From Vibrio gigantis (lineage in GTDB: Bacteria; Pseudomonadota; Gammaproteobacteria; Enterobacterales; Vibrionaceae), in contig NZ_AP025492.1 of assembly GCF_024347515.1 (NCBI RefSeq), forward strand, positions 496,001 through 560,000: a DNA stretch of 64,000 nucleotides, given 5' to 3'. Made by a program: the position numbers and the translations under genes. Positions 54,332 to 63,851 of this stretch are shown here, in pieces. The notes below the pieces were generated by a model. That model was given only the letters and a program-made list of their open reading frames with translations, made no database searches and had not been told where the DNA came from. The stretch's first letter is position 1, and every line of letters starts with the position of its first letter.

Positions 54332-55801
54332 TTATGCGGAAAGCATGAGTGAATCAGCTTTCGCTTCTAAGTTTGAGTTACCCATTAAGAAGTCATCAAT
54401 AGCAATTGCACATTCACGACCTTCATTAATACAACGCACGACTAGAGACTGACCTGTACGCATATCACCAGCAGCGAAAACACCTTTCTGGTTCGTTGCG
54501 TAACCTTCAGAAGCAACGTTACCGCGCTCGTCCAGTTTAATGTCTAGTTGAGCTAGTACACCTGTTGGCTCTGGGTGTAAGAAACCCATCGCTAGGAATG
54601 CCATATCACAAGGGATAACACGTTCTGTGTTCGCCACTTCATTAAAGCTTGGACGCTCACCTGGTTTCGCATCTTGCCAAACGATGTCGGCAATACGTAG
54701 ACCCGTCACTTGACCTTGCTCGTTACCGATGAACTCTTTGGTCAAGATGTTCCAGTGACGTTCACAACCTTCTTCGTGAGAAGTCGTTGTTTTCATGATC
54801 ATTGGGTATTGAGGCCAAGGCATATTTGCAGGGCGCTTCTCTGGTGGGATCGGCATGATCTCTACCTGAGTAATGCTTGCCGCTTTATGACGGTTTGACG
54901 TACCTACACAGTCAGAACCAGTATCACCACCACCGATAACCACAATGTGCTTATCTTGAGCGTGAATCTCTTCTGTTTTAAGGTCTAGGTCATTGGCACG
55001 ACGGTTGTTTTGACCAAGGAATTCCATCGCAAAATGAACGCCTTTTAGCTCACGACCTGGAATTGGTAGGTCACGAGGAACCGTAGAACCACCTGTTAGC
55101 AGTACTACATCAAACTCTTGACGTAGTTGCTGAGCATTAACATCAACACCGATGTGTTGGTTCACTTTAAACTCAACGCCAGCTTCAGCCATTAGATTGA
55201 TCTTACGATCAATTACGTCCATACCTAGTTTGAAGTCTGGAATACCGAAACGCAGTAGGCCGCCAACTTTCTCGTCACGTTCAAATACTGTCACTGAGTG
55301 ACCAGCACTGTTTAGTTGCTCAGCCGCGGCTAGGCCAGCAGGACCTGAACCGATAACAGCGACAGTTTTGCCTGTTCGAGAACGAGGTGTTTTAGGTTTT
55401 GCGTACCCTTCACGGTACGCAGTTTCTACAATCGTTTTCTCGATATTACAGATAGTGATTGGGTCTTGGTTGATACCTAGTACACAAGCACTCTCACAAG
55501 GAGAAGGGCACACACGACCTGTAAATTCAGGGAAGTTATTGGTTGAGCTTAGGATGTTCCAAGCTTCTTCCCAGCTGTCACGGTAAACTGCGTCATTGAA
55601 TTCAGGGATGATGTTACCAATCGGACAACCGCTGTGACAGAAAGGTACGCCACAGTCCATACAACGAGATGCTTGAGTATTGATCTTGTCACCAAACTCT
55701 TCGTTAAGTACGAACTCTTTGTTGTCTTCAATTCGAACTGACGGGTCGAGCTTCTTTGGAAGCTCACGACCGTGTTCTAAAAATCCAGTAGGCTTACCCA
55801 T
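54332..55801 (-). CDS. Glutamate synthase small subunit (copy 2, different subtype)
   Basis: The protein has 489 residues. It has the same two-ferredoxin, FAD and NADPH layout (CMDCGVPFCHSGC; CPSPCESAC; VAVIGSGPAGLAA; VVIGGGDTGSDC) but begins MGKPTGFLEHGRELP, the subtype that resembles the C-terminal part of eukaryotic NADH-GOGAT. It is about 19 residues longer than copy 1. Its start overlaps the gltB2 stop as TAATG, so the two are coupled. Confidence 0.92.
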   Translation of the reverse strand: MGKPTGFLEHGRELPKKLDPSVRIEDNKEFVLNEEFGDKINTQASRCMDCGVPFCHSGCPIGNIIPEFNDAVYRDSWEEAWNILSSTNNFPEFTGRVCPSPCESACVLGINQDPITICNIEKTIVETAYREGYAKPKTPRSRTGKTVAVIGSGPAGLAAAEQLNSAGHSVTVFERDEKVGGLLRFGIPDFKLGMDVIDRKINLMAEAGVEFKVNQHIGVDVNAQQLRQEFDVVLLTGGSTVPRDLPIPGRELKGVHFAMEFLGQNNRRANDLDLKTEEIHAQDKHIVVIGGGDTGSDCVGTSNRHKAASITQVEIMPIPPEKRPANMPWPQYPMIMKTTTSHEEGCERHWNILTKEFIGNEQGQVTGLRIADIVWQDAKPGERPSFNEVANTERVIPCDMAFLAMGFLHPEPTGVLAQLDIKLDERGNVASEGYATNQKGVFAAGDMRTGQSLVVRCINEGRECAIAIDDFLMGNSNLEAKADSLMLSA

Positions 55802-58800
55802 TATACTGCCTCCACTTCTTCCGTTTGTGCCTGTTGTGCTTCAGCTTTACGCTTTTCAAGAACCGCTTTGTAGTCGCGTGGCATTACTTTAATTAGTGAT
55901 GCAACACTTGCTTCAAAGTTGTCTAGGAAAGACTGAGCAACTTCACTTCCTGTGAATTCAACGTGCTTGGTTAGCATATCTAGTAGAAGATCTTTATCTT
56001 CTTGTTCAATTGGATCTAGGTCTACAAGTTCAGAGTTAAGCTTGGTTTCGAAGTCGCCCGCTTTATCCCAAACATAAGCGACACCGCCACTCATACCCGC
56101 AGCAAAGTTACGACCCGTTGAACCAAGGATAATCGCAACACCGCCAGTCATGTATTCGCAACCGTGGTCACCAACGCCCTCAACAACAACCTTCGCACCA
56201 GAGTTACGAACACAGAAACGTTCGCCAGCCATACCGCGAATGAAAGATTCACCTGAAGTCGCACCGTAGAAACATACGTTACCAACCACGATGTTATCTT
56301 CAGCAACGATAGAAGATTTCGCATCTGGGTACAGTACCAAAGTACCGCCAGACAGACCTTTACCCCAGTAATCGTTCGCGTCGCCTTCTACTTCGAACTT
56401 AACGCCTTTCGCAAGGAACGCACCGAAAGATTGGCCAGCACTACCGTGGAACTTAACGTTCATCGGTTGTGGTAAACCTTGGTCTTTGTAAACCTTCGAG
56501 ATTTCGTTCGACAGCATGGTACCCGCAGAGCGGTCCGTGTTGATGATAGGGAAGGTCGCATTTACGGCTTCGCCTTTCTCAAGTGCAGGAATCGCAGCTT
56601 GAATCAACTTACGGTCTAGAACATCTTCTAGGTTGTGGTTTTGTTGTGTCTGGTTGTAGATACCATCTTCAGCACGCGCCTGCTCAATGTGCAGTACTGG
56701 TGTTAGATCTAGGTTCTTGTACTTCCAGTGGCCGATGTCATCACGAACTTTAAGTTTGTGCGATTGACCCACCATCTCATCGATAGAGCGGAAGCCAAGT
56801 TCAGCCATTACTTCACGTAGGCCTTCAGCCATGTATTGGAAGAAAGTTACTACGTCTTCTACGCGGCCATCGAAGCGTTCACGCAGAGTCTTGTTCTGTG
56901 TTGCGATACCAACAGGACATGTATTCTTGTGACACTTACGCATCATGATACAGCCTTCAACAACCAATGCTGCTGTTGCTACGCCCCATTCTTCAGCGCC
57001 AAGTAACGTAGCTACTGCAAGGTCACGTGGTGTTTTCATCTGACCATCTGACTGAACAACGATACGGTTACGTAGGCCGTTTTTCAGTAGCGTTTGGTGA
57101 GTTTCTGCTAGACCCAGTTCCCAAGGCAAACCTGTGTGACGGATAGAAGACATCGGTGATGCACCCGTACCACCATCAAAACCTGCGATAAGTACTACGT
57201 CAGCTTTCGCTTTTGCTACACCCGATGCAATCGTACCTACGCCCGCTTCCGATACTAGCTTCACGTTTACACGGCCGTTACGGTTCGCGTTTTTCAGATC
57301 GTAGATCAGCTGAGCCAAATCTTCGATTGAGTAGATATCGTGGTGTGGCGGTGGAGAGATAAGACCTACGCCTGGAGTCGAGTGACGCGTTGCACCGATC
57401 CAATCATCAACCTTATCACCAGGTAGTTGACCACCTTCGCCTGGTTTCGCACCTTGAGCCATTTTGATCTGCAGCTCATCAGCGTTAGATAGGTAGTAAG
57501 ACGTTACACCAAAGCGACCAGAAGCCACTTGTTTGATTGCAGAGCGTTCCCAGTCACCGTTTTCTTTACGTTCGAAACGTGCTGGATCTTCACCACCTTC
57601 ACCTGAGTTTGATTTCGCGCCAATGCGGTTCATTGCAACAGCCAGTGTTGAGTGAGCCTCGTGCGAGATTGAACCAAAGCTCATTGCGCCAGTAGCGAAA
57701 CGCTTAAGAATGTTCTCGATGGGTTCTACTTCTGCTAGAGGAATAGAGCCTGCAGGGTTTTTGATGAAATCCAGTTGGCTACGTAGCGTTGCTGCGTTGT
57801 CGCCTTGGTCATCGACTGCTTTTGCGTACTTCTTGAACTGACCGTAGTCTTTGTTACGCGTCGATTCTTGAAGTAGAGAAATCGTTTCTGGGTTGAATAG
57901 GTGCTTCTCACCACGTTGTTTCCACTGGTAAACACCACCAACATCAAGGATCTGAGCTGGGATTTCACGAGCAGGGTAACCAACACGGTGACGAACCAGT
58001 ACTTCACGAGCGATGTCGTCGATCGTTAGACCTTGAATACGAGAAACAGTACCGGTGAAATATTTTTCAACCACTGATTTGCTTACACCAAGTGCTTCAA
58101 AGATTTGTGCACCGTGGTAAGACTGCAGCGTCGAGATTCCCATCTTAGAGAAAATCTTTAGTAGGCCGCCGTTGACACCTTTACGGTAGTTATCGAATAA
58201 CTCACGTGGATGTACGTTTGGATCTAGTTTCTTCGTACGTTGCAGTTCAACAATCGTTTCAATAACTAGGTATGGGTTAACTGCGTTCGCACCGTAACCG
58301 ATAAGCGTTGCAAAGTGGTGTGTCTCACGAGCGTCGCCCGTTTCAACAACGATGTCACACTTAGCACGTAGGCCTTTACGAATTAGGTGGTGGTGAACCG
58401 CACCAACGGCCAGCATTGCTGGAATAGCGGCGTGGTTAGAGTTAACCGCACGGTCTGTCAGTAGGATGATAGAGTAACCATCAATCACTGCGTCTTCCGC
58501 GTATTGGCAGATACGCTTAAGTGCACGCTCTAACTTACCTTGGTCGCCATTTGCTTGGAATACGATATCCAGCGTCTTCGCTTGAAGGTGCTCGTTATCG
58601 ATTGCACGCAGTTTTTCTAGCTCTGAGTTAGAAAGTACAGGAGACTCAAGCTCTACTTTTTGACAGTGTTCAGGTGTTTCAGCAAGTAGGTTCTGATCTT
58701 TACCTAGGTAAGTGTTCAGAGACATAACCATACGCTCACGAATCGGGTCGATCGGCGGGTTAGTTACTTGTGCAAACAACTGTTTGAAGTAGTTTGAAAG

Positions 58801-60348
58801 GTGCTGCGATTGGTGAGAAAGAATCGCTAGCGGCCAGTCGGCACCCATTGCAGAAAGTGGCTCGTAGCCCGTTTTCGCAAGAGGTAAAATGATTTCGTTA
58901 ACTTCTTCAGAGCTCACACCAAACGATTGTTGTTTGTGGAGAAGTTTCTCTGGAGAAGGTTGGCTAAATTCGTTGCTCGCATCTGGTAGCTTTTTCAGGC
59001 TCAGAAGGTTCTCTTCAACCCACTTTTCGTAAGGTTGTGCTTTAGCAATACTATCTTTCACTTCTTCATCAGAAATGATGCGGCCTTGCTCAAGATCAGC
59101 AACGAAGATACGACCAGGCTGTAGACGACCACGGTACTCAACGTTTTCAGGTGCAATCTCAACAACACCAGACTCAGACGCCATCACTAGGAAGTCGTCT
59201 TTCGTTACTGTGTAGCGAGAAGGACGTAGACCGTTACGGTCAAGTGTCGCACCTACTTGAACACCATCGGTGAAACATACAGATGCTGGGCCATCCCATG
59301 GTTCCATTACGTTCGCGTGGTACTGGTAGAACGCGCGACGAGTTGGGTCCATGTTTTTGTTTTCTTGCCATGCTTCCGGGATCATCATCATCAGTGCGTG
59401 TGGCAGAGTACGACCTGAAAGAACAAGTAGCTCAAGCGCCATATCGAAGTTTGATGAATCCGAGCTACCTTCCTGACAGATAGGAAGCAGCATGTCGATT
59501 TCAGCTTGTGTAAACAGATCCGATTCTAGGATTGCTTCACGTGCTTTCATCCAGTTCAGGTTGCCGCGAACCGTATTGATTTCGCCGTTATGTGCGATGT
59601 AACGGAAAGGCTGAGCTAGACGCCAACGTGGGAATGTATTGGTAGAGAAGCGAGAGTGTACTAGTGCTAGAGCTGTTACCATGGTTGGGTTTTGCAGGTC
59701 TAGGAAGTACTGAGGAACTTGTTCAGTTGTTAGCTGACCTTTGTACACCAATGTCTTGTAAGACATAGAGTTGATGTAGAAGTCATCACCGATATTTGAA
59801 ACGCTTTCTAGACACACGCGAACGGTGTAGTTACGTAGAACGTACAGTTTGCGCTCAAGCTCTTCTGGAGTAATACCAGGGCCGCCAGAGATAAATACGT
59901 GTTCAAATTGAGGTTCAGTGCTTAGTGGGTCAGCACCAATCATTGAATTGTCAGTTGGAAGTTCACGGTAACCGATTACTTCTAACTCAAGGCGTTGTGC
60001 ATTGCGTTCTAGAATGTCACGACACTGTGCACGTTTGTGTTCATCTTTAGGGAAAAGTACAACACCAACACCATATTTTTCAAAAGATGGCAGCTTAATT
60101 CCAAGCTTTACGGCTTCTTCTAGTAAGAATTCGTGCGGCTTCTGTAGCAGGATACCCGCACCATCACCAGAACACGGATCGCAGCCTTGGCCGCCACGGT
60201 GTTCCATACGTGCAAGCATATCGAGTGCTTGAGTTACTACATCATGAGATTTGCGATTCTTTAGATGTGCAACAAAACCGATACCACAAGCGTCATGCTC
60301 CAATTCAGGAGTATACAGACCCTGTGAGTTCTGCTCTTGATCTACCAT
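55801..60348 (-). CDS. Glutamate synthase large subunit (copy 2)
   Basis: The protein has 1515 residues. The propeptide ends at Ala20 and the catalytic cysteine is Cys21 (DACGIGF). The glutaminase, central, FMN and beta-helix domains are all present, with the iron-sulfur motif CIMMRKCHKNTC. Same reaction as copy 1, with the GltD2 partner immediately downstream. Codon bias is stronger than in copy 1 (for example GGT, CGT and CTA/CTT preferences), which suggests that copy 2 is the more highly expressed enzyme. Confidence 0.94.
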   Translation of the reverse strand: MVDQEQNSQGLYTPELEHDACGIGFVAHLKNRKSHDVVTQALDMLARMEHRGGQGCDPCSGDGAGILLQKPHEFLLEEAVKLGIKLPSFEKYGVGVVLFPKDEHKRAQCRDILERNAQRLELEVIGYRELPTDNSMIGADPLSTEPQFEHVFISGGPGITPEELERKLYVLRNYTVRVCLESVSNIGDDFYINSMSYKTLVYKGQLTTEQVPQYFLDLQNPTMVTALALVHSRFSTNTFPRWRLAQPFRYIAHNGEINTVRGNLNWMKAREAILESDLFTQAEIDMLLPICQEGSSDSSNFDMALELLVLSGRTLPHALMMMIPEAWQENKNMDPTRRAFYQYHANVMEPWDGPASVCFTDGVQVGATLDRNGLRPSRYTVTKDDFLVMASESGVVEIAPENVEYRGRLQPGRIFVADLEQGRIISDEEVKDSIAKAQPYEKWVEENLLSLKKLPDASNEFSQPSPEKLLHKQQSFGVSSEEVNEIILPLAKTGYEPLSAMGADWPLAILSHQSQHLSNYFKQLFAQVTNPPIDPIRERMVMSLNTYLGKDQNLLAETPEHCQKVELESPVLSNSELEKLRAIDNEHLQAKTLDIVFQANGDQGKLERALKRICQYAEDAVIDGYSIILLTDRAVNSNHAAIPAMLAVGAVHHHLIRKGLRAKCDIVVETGDARETHHFATLIGYGANAVNPYLVIETIVELQRTKKLDPNVHPRELFDNYRKGVNGGLLKIFSKMGISTLQSYHGAQIFEALGVSKSVVEKYFTGTVSRIQGLTIDDIAREVLVRHRVGYPAREIPAQILDVGGVYQWKQRGEKHLFNPETISLLQESTRNKDYGQFKKYAKAVDDQGDNAATLRSQLDFIKNPAGSIPLAEVEPIENILKRFATGAMSFGSISHEAHSTLAVAMNRIGAKSNSGEGGEDPARFERKENGDWERSAIKQVASGRFGVTSYYLSNADELQIKMAQGAKPGEGGQLPGDKVDDWIGATRHSTPGVGLISPPPHHDIYSIEDLAQLIYDLKNANRNGRVNVKLVSEAGVGTIASGVAKAKADVVLIAGFDGGTGASPMSSIRHTGLPWELGLAETHQTLLKNGLRNRIVVQSDGQMKTPRDLAVATLLGAEEWGVATAALVVEGCIMMRKCHKNTCPVGIATQNKTLRERFDGRVEDVVTFFQYMAEGLREVMAELGFRSIDEMVGQSHKLKVRDDIGHWKYKNLDLTPVLHIEQARAEDGIYNQTQQNHNLEDVLDRKLIQAAIPALEKGEAVNATFPIINTDRSAGTMLSNEISKVYKDQGLPQPMNVKFHGSAGQSFGAFLAKGVKFEVEGDANDYWGKGLSGGTLVLYPDAKSSIVAEDNIVVGNVCFYGATSGESFIRGMAGERFCVRNSGAKVVVEGVGDHGCEYMTGGVAIILGSTGRNFAAGMSGGVAYVWDKAGDFETKLNSELVDLDPIEQEDKDLLLDMLTKHVEFTGSEVAQSFLDNFEASVASLIKVMPRDYKAVLEKRKAEAQQAQTEEVEAV

Positions 60349-60879
60349 AGATACATCCTTCCAGTTAAATCTAGGCGCAACTTATTTGTATAAAGTCAGC
60401 CTTGTCCTTTTATATTTATGGGTCTAAACCTGCCTATGCTGGCGGTTTGAATCCTTTCCGTATCTCGCAGGAAAAGTATTGCGAGAAAAACAATCCTTAG
60501 TGATATCCGTTTATTTTTAACCACAAACTAGTGGTTTATATAGGTGGGATATGGATATCACCGACTTATCAGCAAGTTTTCGTTGTAAGTAAATACTCAA
60601 AAATAGCCAATATGTGTAAGTATCCTACAATTTTGTTTAGGCGAATTGCAATGAAAGTTGACCCATGTAGACCATTTTTTTCGTTTTATTTTGAATTTAA
60701 TGCCTAACAAATGTGCAACATTAGGCAAATAGAGCCAATTTTTTGCATGTTTATTGATATTTGTTAGGTTGCTCGCAAAAAGCCTTGAGTAAACTAATTG
60801 GTCGAATTTTGCAGGGATGTAATTTTTTTTCAAAAAAAAGACTGATATTCATTCTTATTTACTTGAGTGCTTTGAAAAT
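60349..60879. promoter_or_regulatory. Divergent gltB2/yhcC intergenic region with several inverted repeats
   Basis: No gene is seen in 531 bases. Inverted repeats: AAACC-GCC (60426-60434) with GGCGGTTT (60441-60448); TCTCGCA (60463-60469) with TGCGAGA (60480-60486); TGATATCC (60501-60508) with GGATATCA (60553-60560), enclosing AACCAC (60519-60524) with GTGGTT (60531-60536); and CCTAACAAAT (60703-60712) with ATTTGTTAGG (60759-60768). The middle pair is nearly coaxial and could form a cruciform or a bound operator about 150-210 bp upstream of gltB2. No promoter could be set with confidence. Confidence 0.45.
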
Positions 60880-61833
60880 ATGCAATTACACGAGCTGGTC
60901 AATACAATCGGCCAAGATCTTCAACGCCGTTACGGTGAGAAGGTTCACAAGCTGACGCTTCATGGTGGTTTCAGCTGCCCAAACCGAGATGGGACAATTG
61001 GCCGTGGAGGTTGCACGTTTTGTAACGTGGCTTCCTTTGCCGATGAACAAACTCAAATTCAAAGTATTGCTGACCAGCTAAAAGATCGTGCGGGTGAGAT
61101 TGCTCGTGCCAAAAAATATCTGGCTTACTTTCAGGCCTACACTAGCACTTATGCTGAGGTGCAAGTGCTTAAGAATATGTATGAAGAGGCGCTAAAAGCA
61201 CCAGGTGCAGAGATCGTTGGTCTTTGTGTTGGCACAAGGCCAGACTGCGTGCCTGATGCCGTGTTGGATCTGTTAGCGGGCTACGTTAAACAAGGCTATG
61301 AGATTTGGCTCGAGCTCGGCCTACAAACCGCCAATGATAAAACCCTCAAGCGAATTAACCGAGGCCACGATTTTGCGGTGTATGAAACGATCACCCAGCG
61401 CGCTCGCGCTTTAGGTATCAAGGTATGTACCCACCTTATTGTTGGCCTACCCAAAGAAACCAAAGTGGATAACCTTGAAACTTTAGACAAGGTATTAGCC
61501 GTTGGCACCGATGGTATAAAGCTTCACGGCCTTCATATAGTAGAGGGAAGCACCATGGCTAAGGCGTGGAAGGCTGGAAAGCTAGAAGCCCCAAGCCTTG
61601 AAGAGTATATCGACATTGCTACTGATATCATTCAACGTACCCCTGCGAACGTGGTTTACCATCGTGTTTCTTCAGCGGCGAGACGCCCAACCTTGCTCTC
61701 TCCTTTGTGGTGTGAGAACCGTTGGCTAGCGATGACTGAAATAGGTCGTTCGCTCGATAAAACCGGTGCTCAAGGCATCAAAACTGGCTCTGCATTCGAG
61801 TACACGCTGCCTGTTTTAAACGCGCACAATTAA
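60880..61833 (+). CDS. yhcC: Radical SAM protein of the YhcC family
   Basis: The protein has 317 residues. The iron-sulfur cysteines are Cys33, Cys45 and Cys48 in CPNRDGTIGRGGCTFC, a widely spaced radical SAM motif typical of this family (TIGR01212). It is probably cytosolic. The reaction is not known; the family has been linked to tRNA or small-molecule modification only by homology. E. coli yhcC is also next to gltB and arcB. The ATG is at 60880. Confidence 0.9.
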   Translation: MQLHELVNTIGQDLQRRYGEKVHKLTLHGGFSCPNRDGTIGRGGCTFCNVASFADEQTQIQSIADQLKDRAGEIARAKKYLAYFQAYTSTYAEVQVLKNMYEEALKAPGAEIVGLCVGTRPDCVPDAVLDLLAGYVKQGYEIWLELGLQTANDKTLKRINRGHDFAVYETITQRARALGIKVCTHLIVGLPKETKVDNLETLDKVLAVGTDGIKLHGLHIVEGSTMAKAWKAGKLEAPSLEEYIDIATDIIQRTPANVVYHRVSSAARRPTLLSPLWCENRWLAMTEIGRSLDKTGAQGIKTGSAFEYTLPVLNAHN

Positions 61834-61924
61834 TAGAAATGGGTGACTGTAGGTAACAGCAGATAAAACCAACAAATAGTGGTAACATTTCCCTCACAGA
61901 TTTTAAGGTATAGATTGAGAGTAA

Positions 61925-63676
61925 ATGGAACTGGTAATGACTTGGTTGTGGGACAAGGCGCACGGCTACGGTATTTATATCGTTGTTGTATTGCTGATTG
62001 CTCTCATCTGCTGGCATCTCTATTCTCGTTATCAGTCGCATATCGAAACGCTTTTACTCGCTACTCCATCACCACTCTACTTTGTTGATGTTCGAAGTGG
62101 CGAAATACTCTATGCCAATCGCCAAGCGATGCAGTTGCTTGGTATCCGCCAAATCGGTGTTAATTTCCGCTTTCCCACTGTGGAAAGCGAAAATAACTTT
62201 CGTCACTACTTAACCAATCACATCAACTCTCGAGCCTTTGAGCAGGTCTCTGTGTGGGCGCTTTCTGAATTTGAGTCGTTTAAGATCAACTTAGTTGGTC
62301 GTAAGCTCCATTTTAGAAGTACGCAGGCATGGATGATTCATTCCTCACCTTATAAAAATACCAATGAAGAACTGTCCCAAGAAGTTCGAGAACTGAATGT
62401 TGCTCGTACCGCTTTGGATTCTTTGTCTGAGCTGATCTATGTGAAAGATCAAAAGGGTGAGTTGGTCGCGAGTAATCGTTCGTTTAAAAAGTTTTGGCAC
62501 GGTCGCCCAGAAGAGGGCACCTTGAGTGTTTCTGGTGGAGCATTAAAAGGCCGTGTTAGTGAACGTTCGTGGACAACCGACCAAGACGGCAAAGGGTGTT
62601 TACTCGAAACTTATCAAAGTGTACTGCTTTCCCAAGATGGTGAGACTATCGGCACGCTATCTATTAGCCATGATGTGACCGATTGGCATGACATGCAGCA
62701 GAAACTGCGTGGCGAAATGGAGAAGCGTAAAGATACCGAAGTGGCACTTGCCCAGCGTGACACCATCTTGCAAAATATCTTGGAAGCCAGCCCTGACTCT
62801 ATTGGTATCTTCAACGAAAACATGGTCTATCAAGCGTGCAATAAGCCATTTGTGGCGGCGCTTGGTATCTCTGAGGTCAGTGACCTAGTGGGTAAACGCC
62901 TACAAGACGTAGTACCTAATAGTATGTATATGCGTATCTCAGACACTGATCATCAAGTGCTTCATCATGGTAAATCGTTACGCTATATCGATAAGGTTGT
63001 CTCTAGTGATGGAGAATACACTTGGTACGATGTAGTGAAATCACCGTTTAGAGATCCAGTATCAAGTACTAATGGTGTTTTGATCATGGCGCGTGATATC
63101 ACCGAACGTTATCTCGCTGAGCAGAAGCTTGAAGAGGCCAACCTTGAGCTTGAACGTCTCAGCTTTATGGATAGTTTGACCCAAGTTTCCAACCGACGCC
63201 GCTTTGATGAACAGTTGTCGACACTGTGGCATTATCATGTGCGTGAGAAGTTGCCACTGACCATCATGCTGTGTGATATCGACTTCTTTAAAGGTTACAA
63301 CGATTTTTACGGACACCAGCAAGGCGATGATGCTTTGATACAGGTTTCGCAGGCATTTAAGCAGGTGCTGAATCGTTCGTCTGATTGTGTGGCTCGTTAT
63401 GGTGGTGAAGAGTTCGGCTTTATTTTGCCGAATACAACGACCGAAGGCGCTCAGCTGGTGGCACAGCGTATTCATGACGAAGTCCTTAAATTGGGACTGG
63501 CTCATGAGAAGTCGACGGTGTCTGAATTCATCACTGTGAGCATTGGTATTATCTCTTACATTCCTACACCGGATGATGAAATGGAGTCGGCAGTTGCCTT
63601 GGCTGATAGTGCGCTGTATCAAGCAAAATCAGATGGTCGCAACCGTTCAATGGTGCATCCATACTCAATTCGCTAA
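61925..63676 (+). CDS. Membrane-associated PAS-GGDEF diguanylate cyclase
   Basis: The protein has 583 residues. One N-terminal membrane helix (about 17-35) is followed by two or three PAS-type sensor segments (about 45-140, 160-255, 280-395), a short coiled coil (about 397-412) and a GGDEF domain. The catalytic motif is GGEEF (493-497), fully active type, and the product-inhibition I-site RxxD is present as RSSD (484-487), five residues before it. It makes cyclic di-GMP from two GTP; no EAL domain is present. The signal sensed is unknown. A second ATG at 61937 is a possible start. It lies between yhcC and arcB. Confidence 0.9.
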   Translation: MELVMTWLWDKAHGYGIYIVVVLLIALICWHLYSRYQSHIETLLLATPSPLYFVDVRSGEILYANRQAMQLLGIRQIGVNFRFPTVESENNFRHYLTNHINSRAFEQVSVWALSEFESFKINLVGRKLHFRSTQAWMIHSSPYKNTNEELSQEVRELNVARTALDSLSELIYVKDQKGELVASNRSFKKFWHGRPEEGTLSVSGGALKGRVSERSWTTDQDGKGCLLETYQSVLLSQDGETIGTLSISHDVTDWHDMQQKLRGEMEKRKDTEVALAQRDTILQNILEASPDSIGIFNENMVYQACNKPFVAALGISEVSDLVGKRLQDVVPNSMYMRISDTDHQVLHHGKSLRYIDKVVSSDGEYTWYDVVKSPFRDPVSSTNGVLIMARDITERYLAEQKLEEANLELERLSFMDSLTQVSNRRRFDEQLSTLWHYHVREKLPLTIMLCDIDFFKGYNDFYGHQQGDDALIQVSQAFKQVLNRSSDCVARYGGEEFGFILPNTTTEGAQLVAQRIHDEVLKLGLAHEKSTVSEFITVSIGIISYIPTPDDEMESAVALADSALYQAKSDGRNRSMVHPYSIR

Positions 63677-63851
63677 CTCTATAAGATCAGAGATTAGCGC
63701 ACGCTCGTATGTTTTGGCTTGTTCTGCATTTGTATTAATTGGGTTAACCTTCGATATTGCTGCTGATCTCTTGCTGCGTGTGATGTAGCTAGCTTACCTC
63801 CTATCTTCAAACAGGGTAGAATGTTGCTAGTCTTATCGCATGGAGCGCTAA
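63677..63851 (+). other. Short gap before arcB
   Basis: No gene is seen. A TAGAAT (about 63819-63824) could be the arcB -10 box, but no good -35 is visible. A GGAG lies about 7 bases before the arcB ATG. Confidence 0.35.

Noticed and set aside
60702..60769. GCCTAAC...GTTAGGT resembles the outer boxes of an integron attC site
   Set aside because: The outer 7-mers fit the consensus and extend to a 10-bp match, but no proper inner boxes, cassette gene, second site or integrase is present. The region is AT-rich and lies between two core genes.
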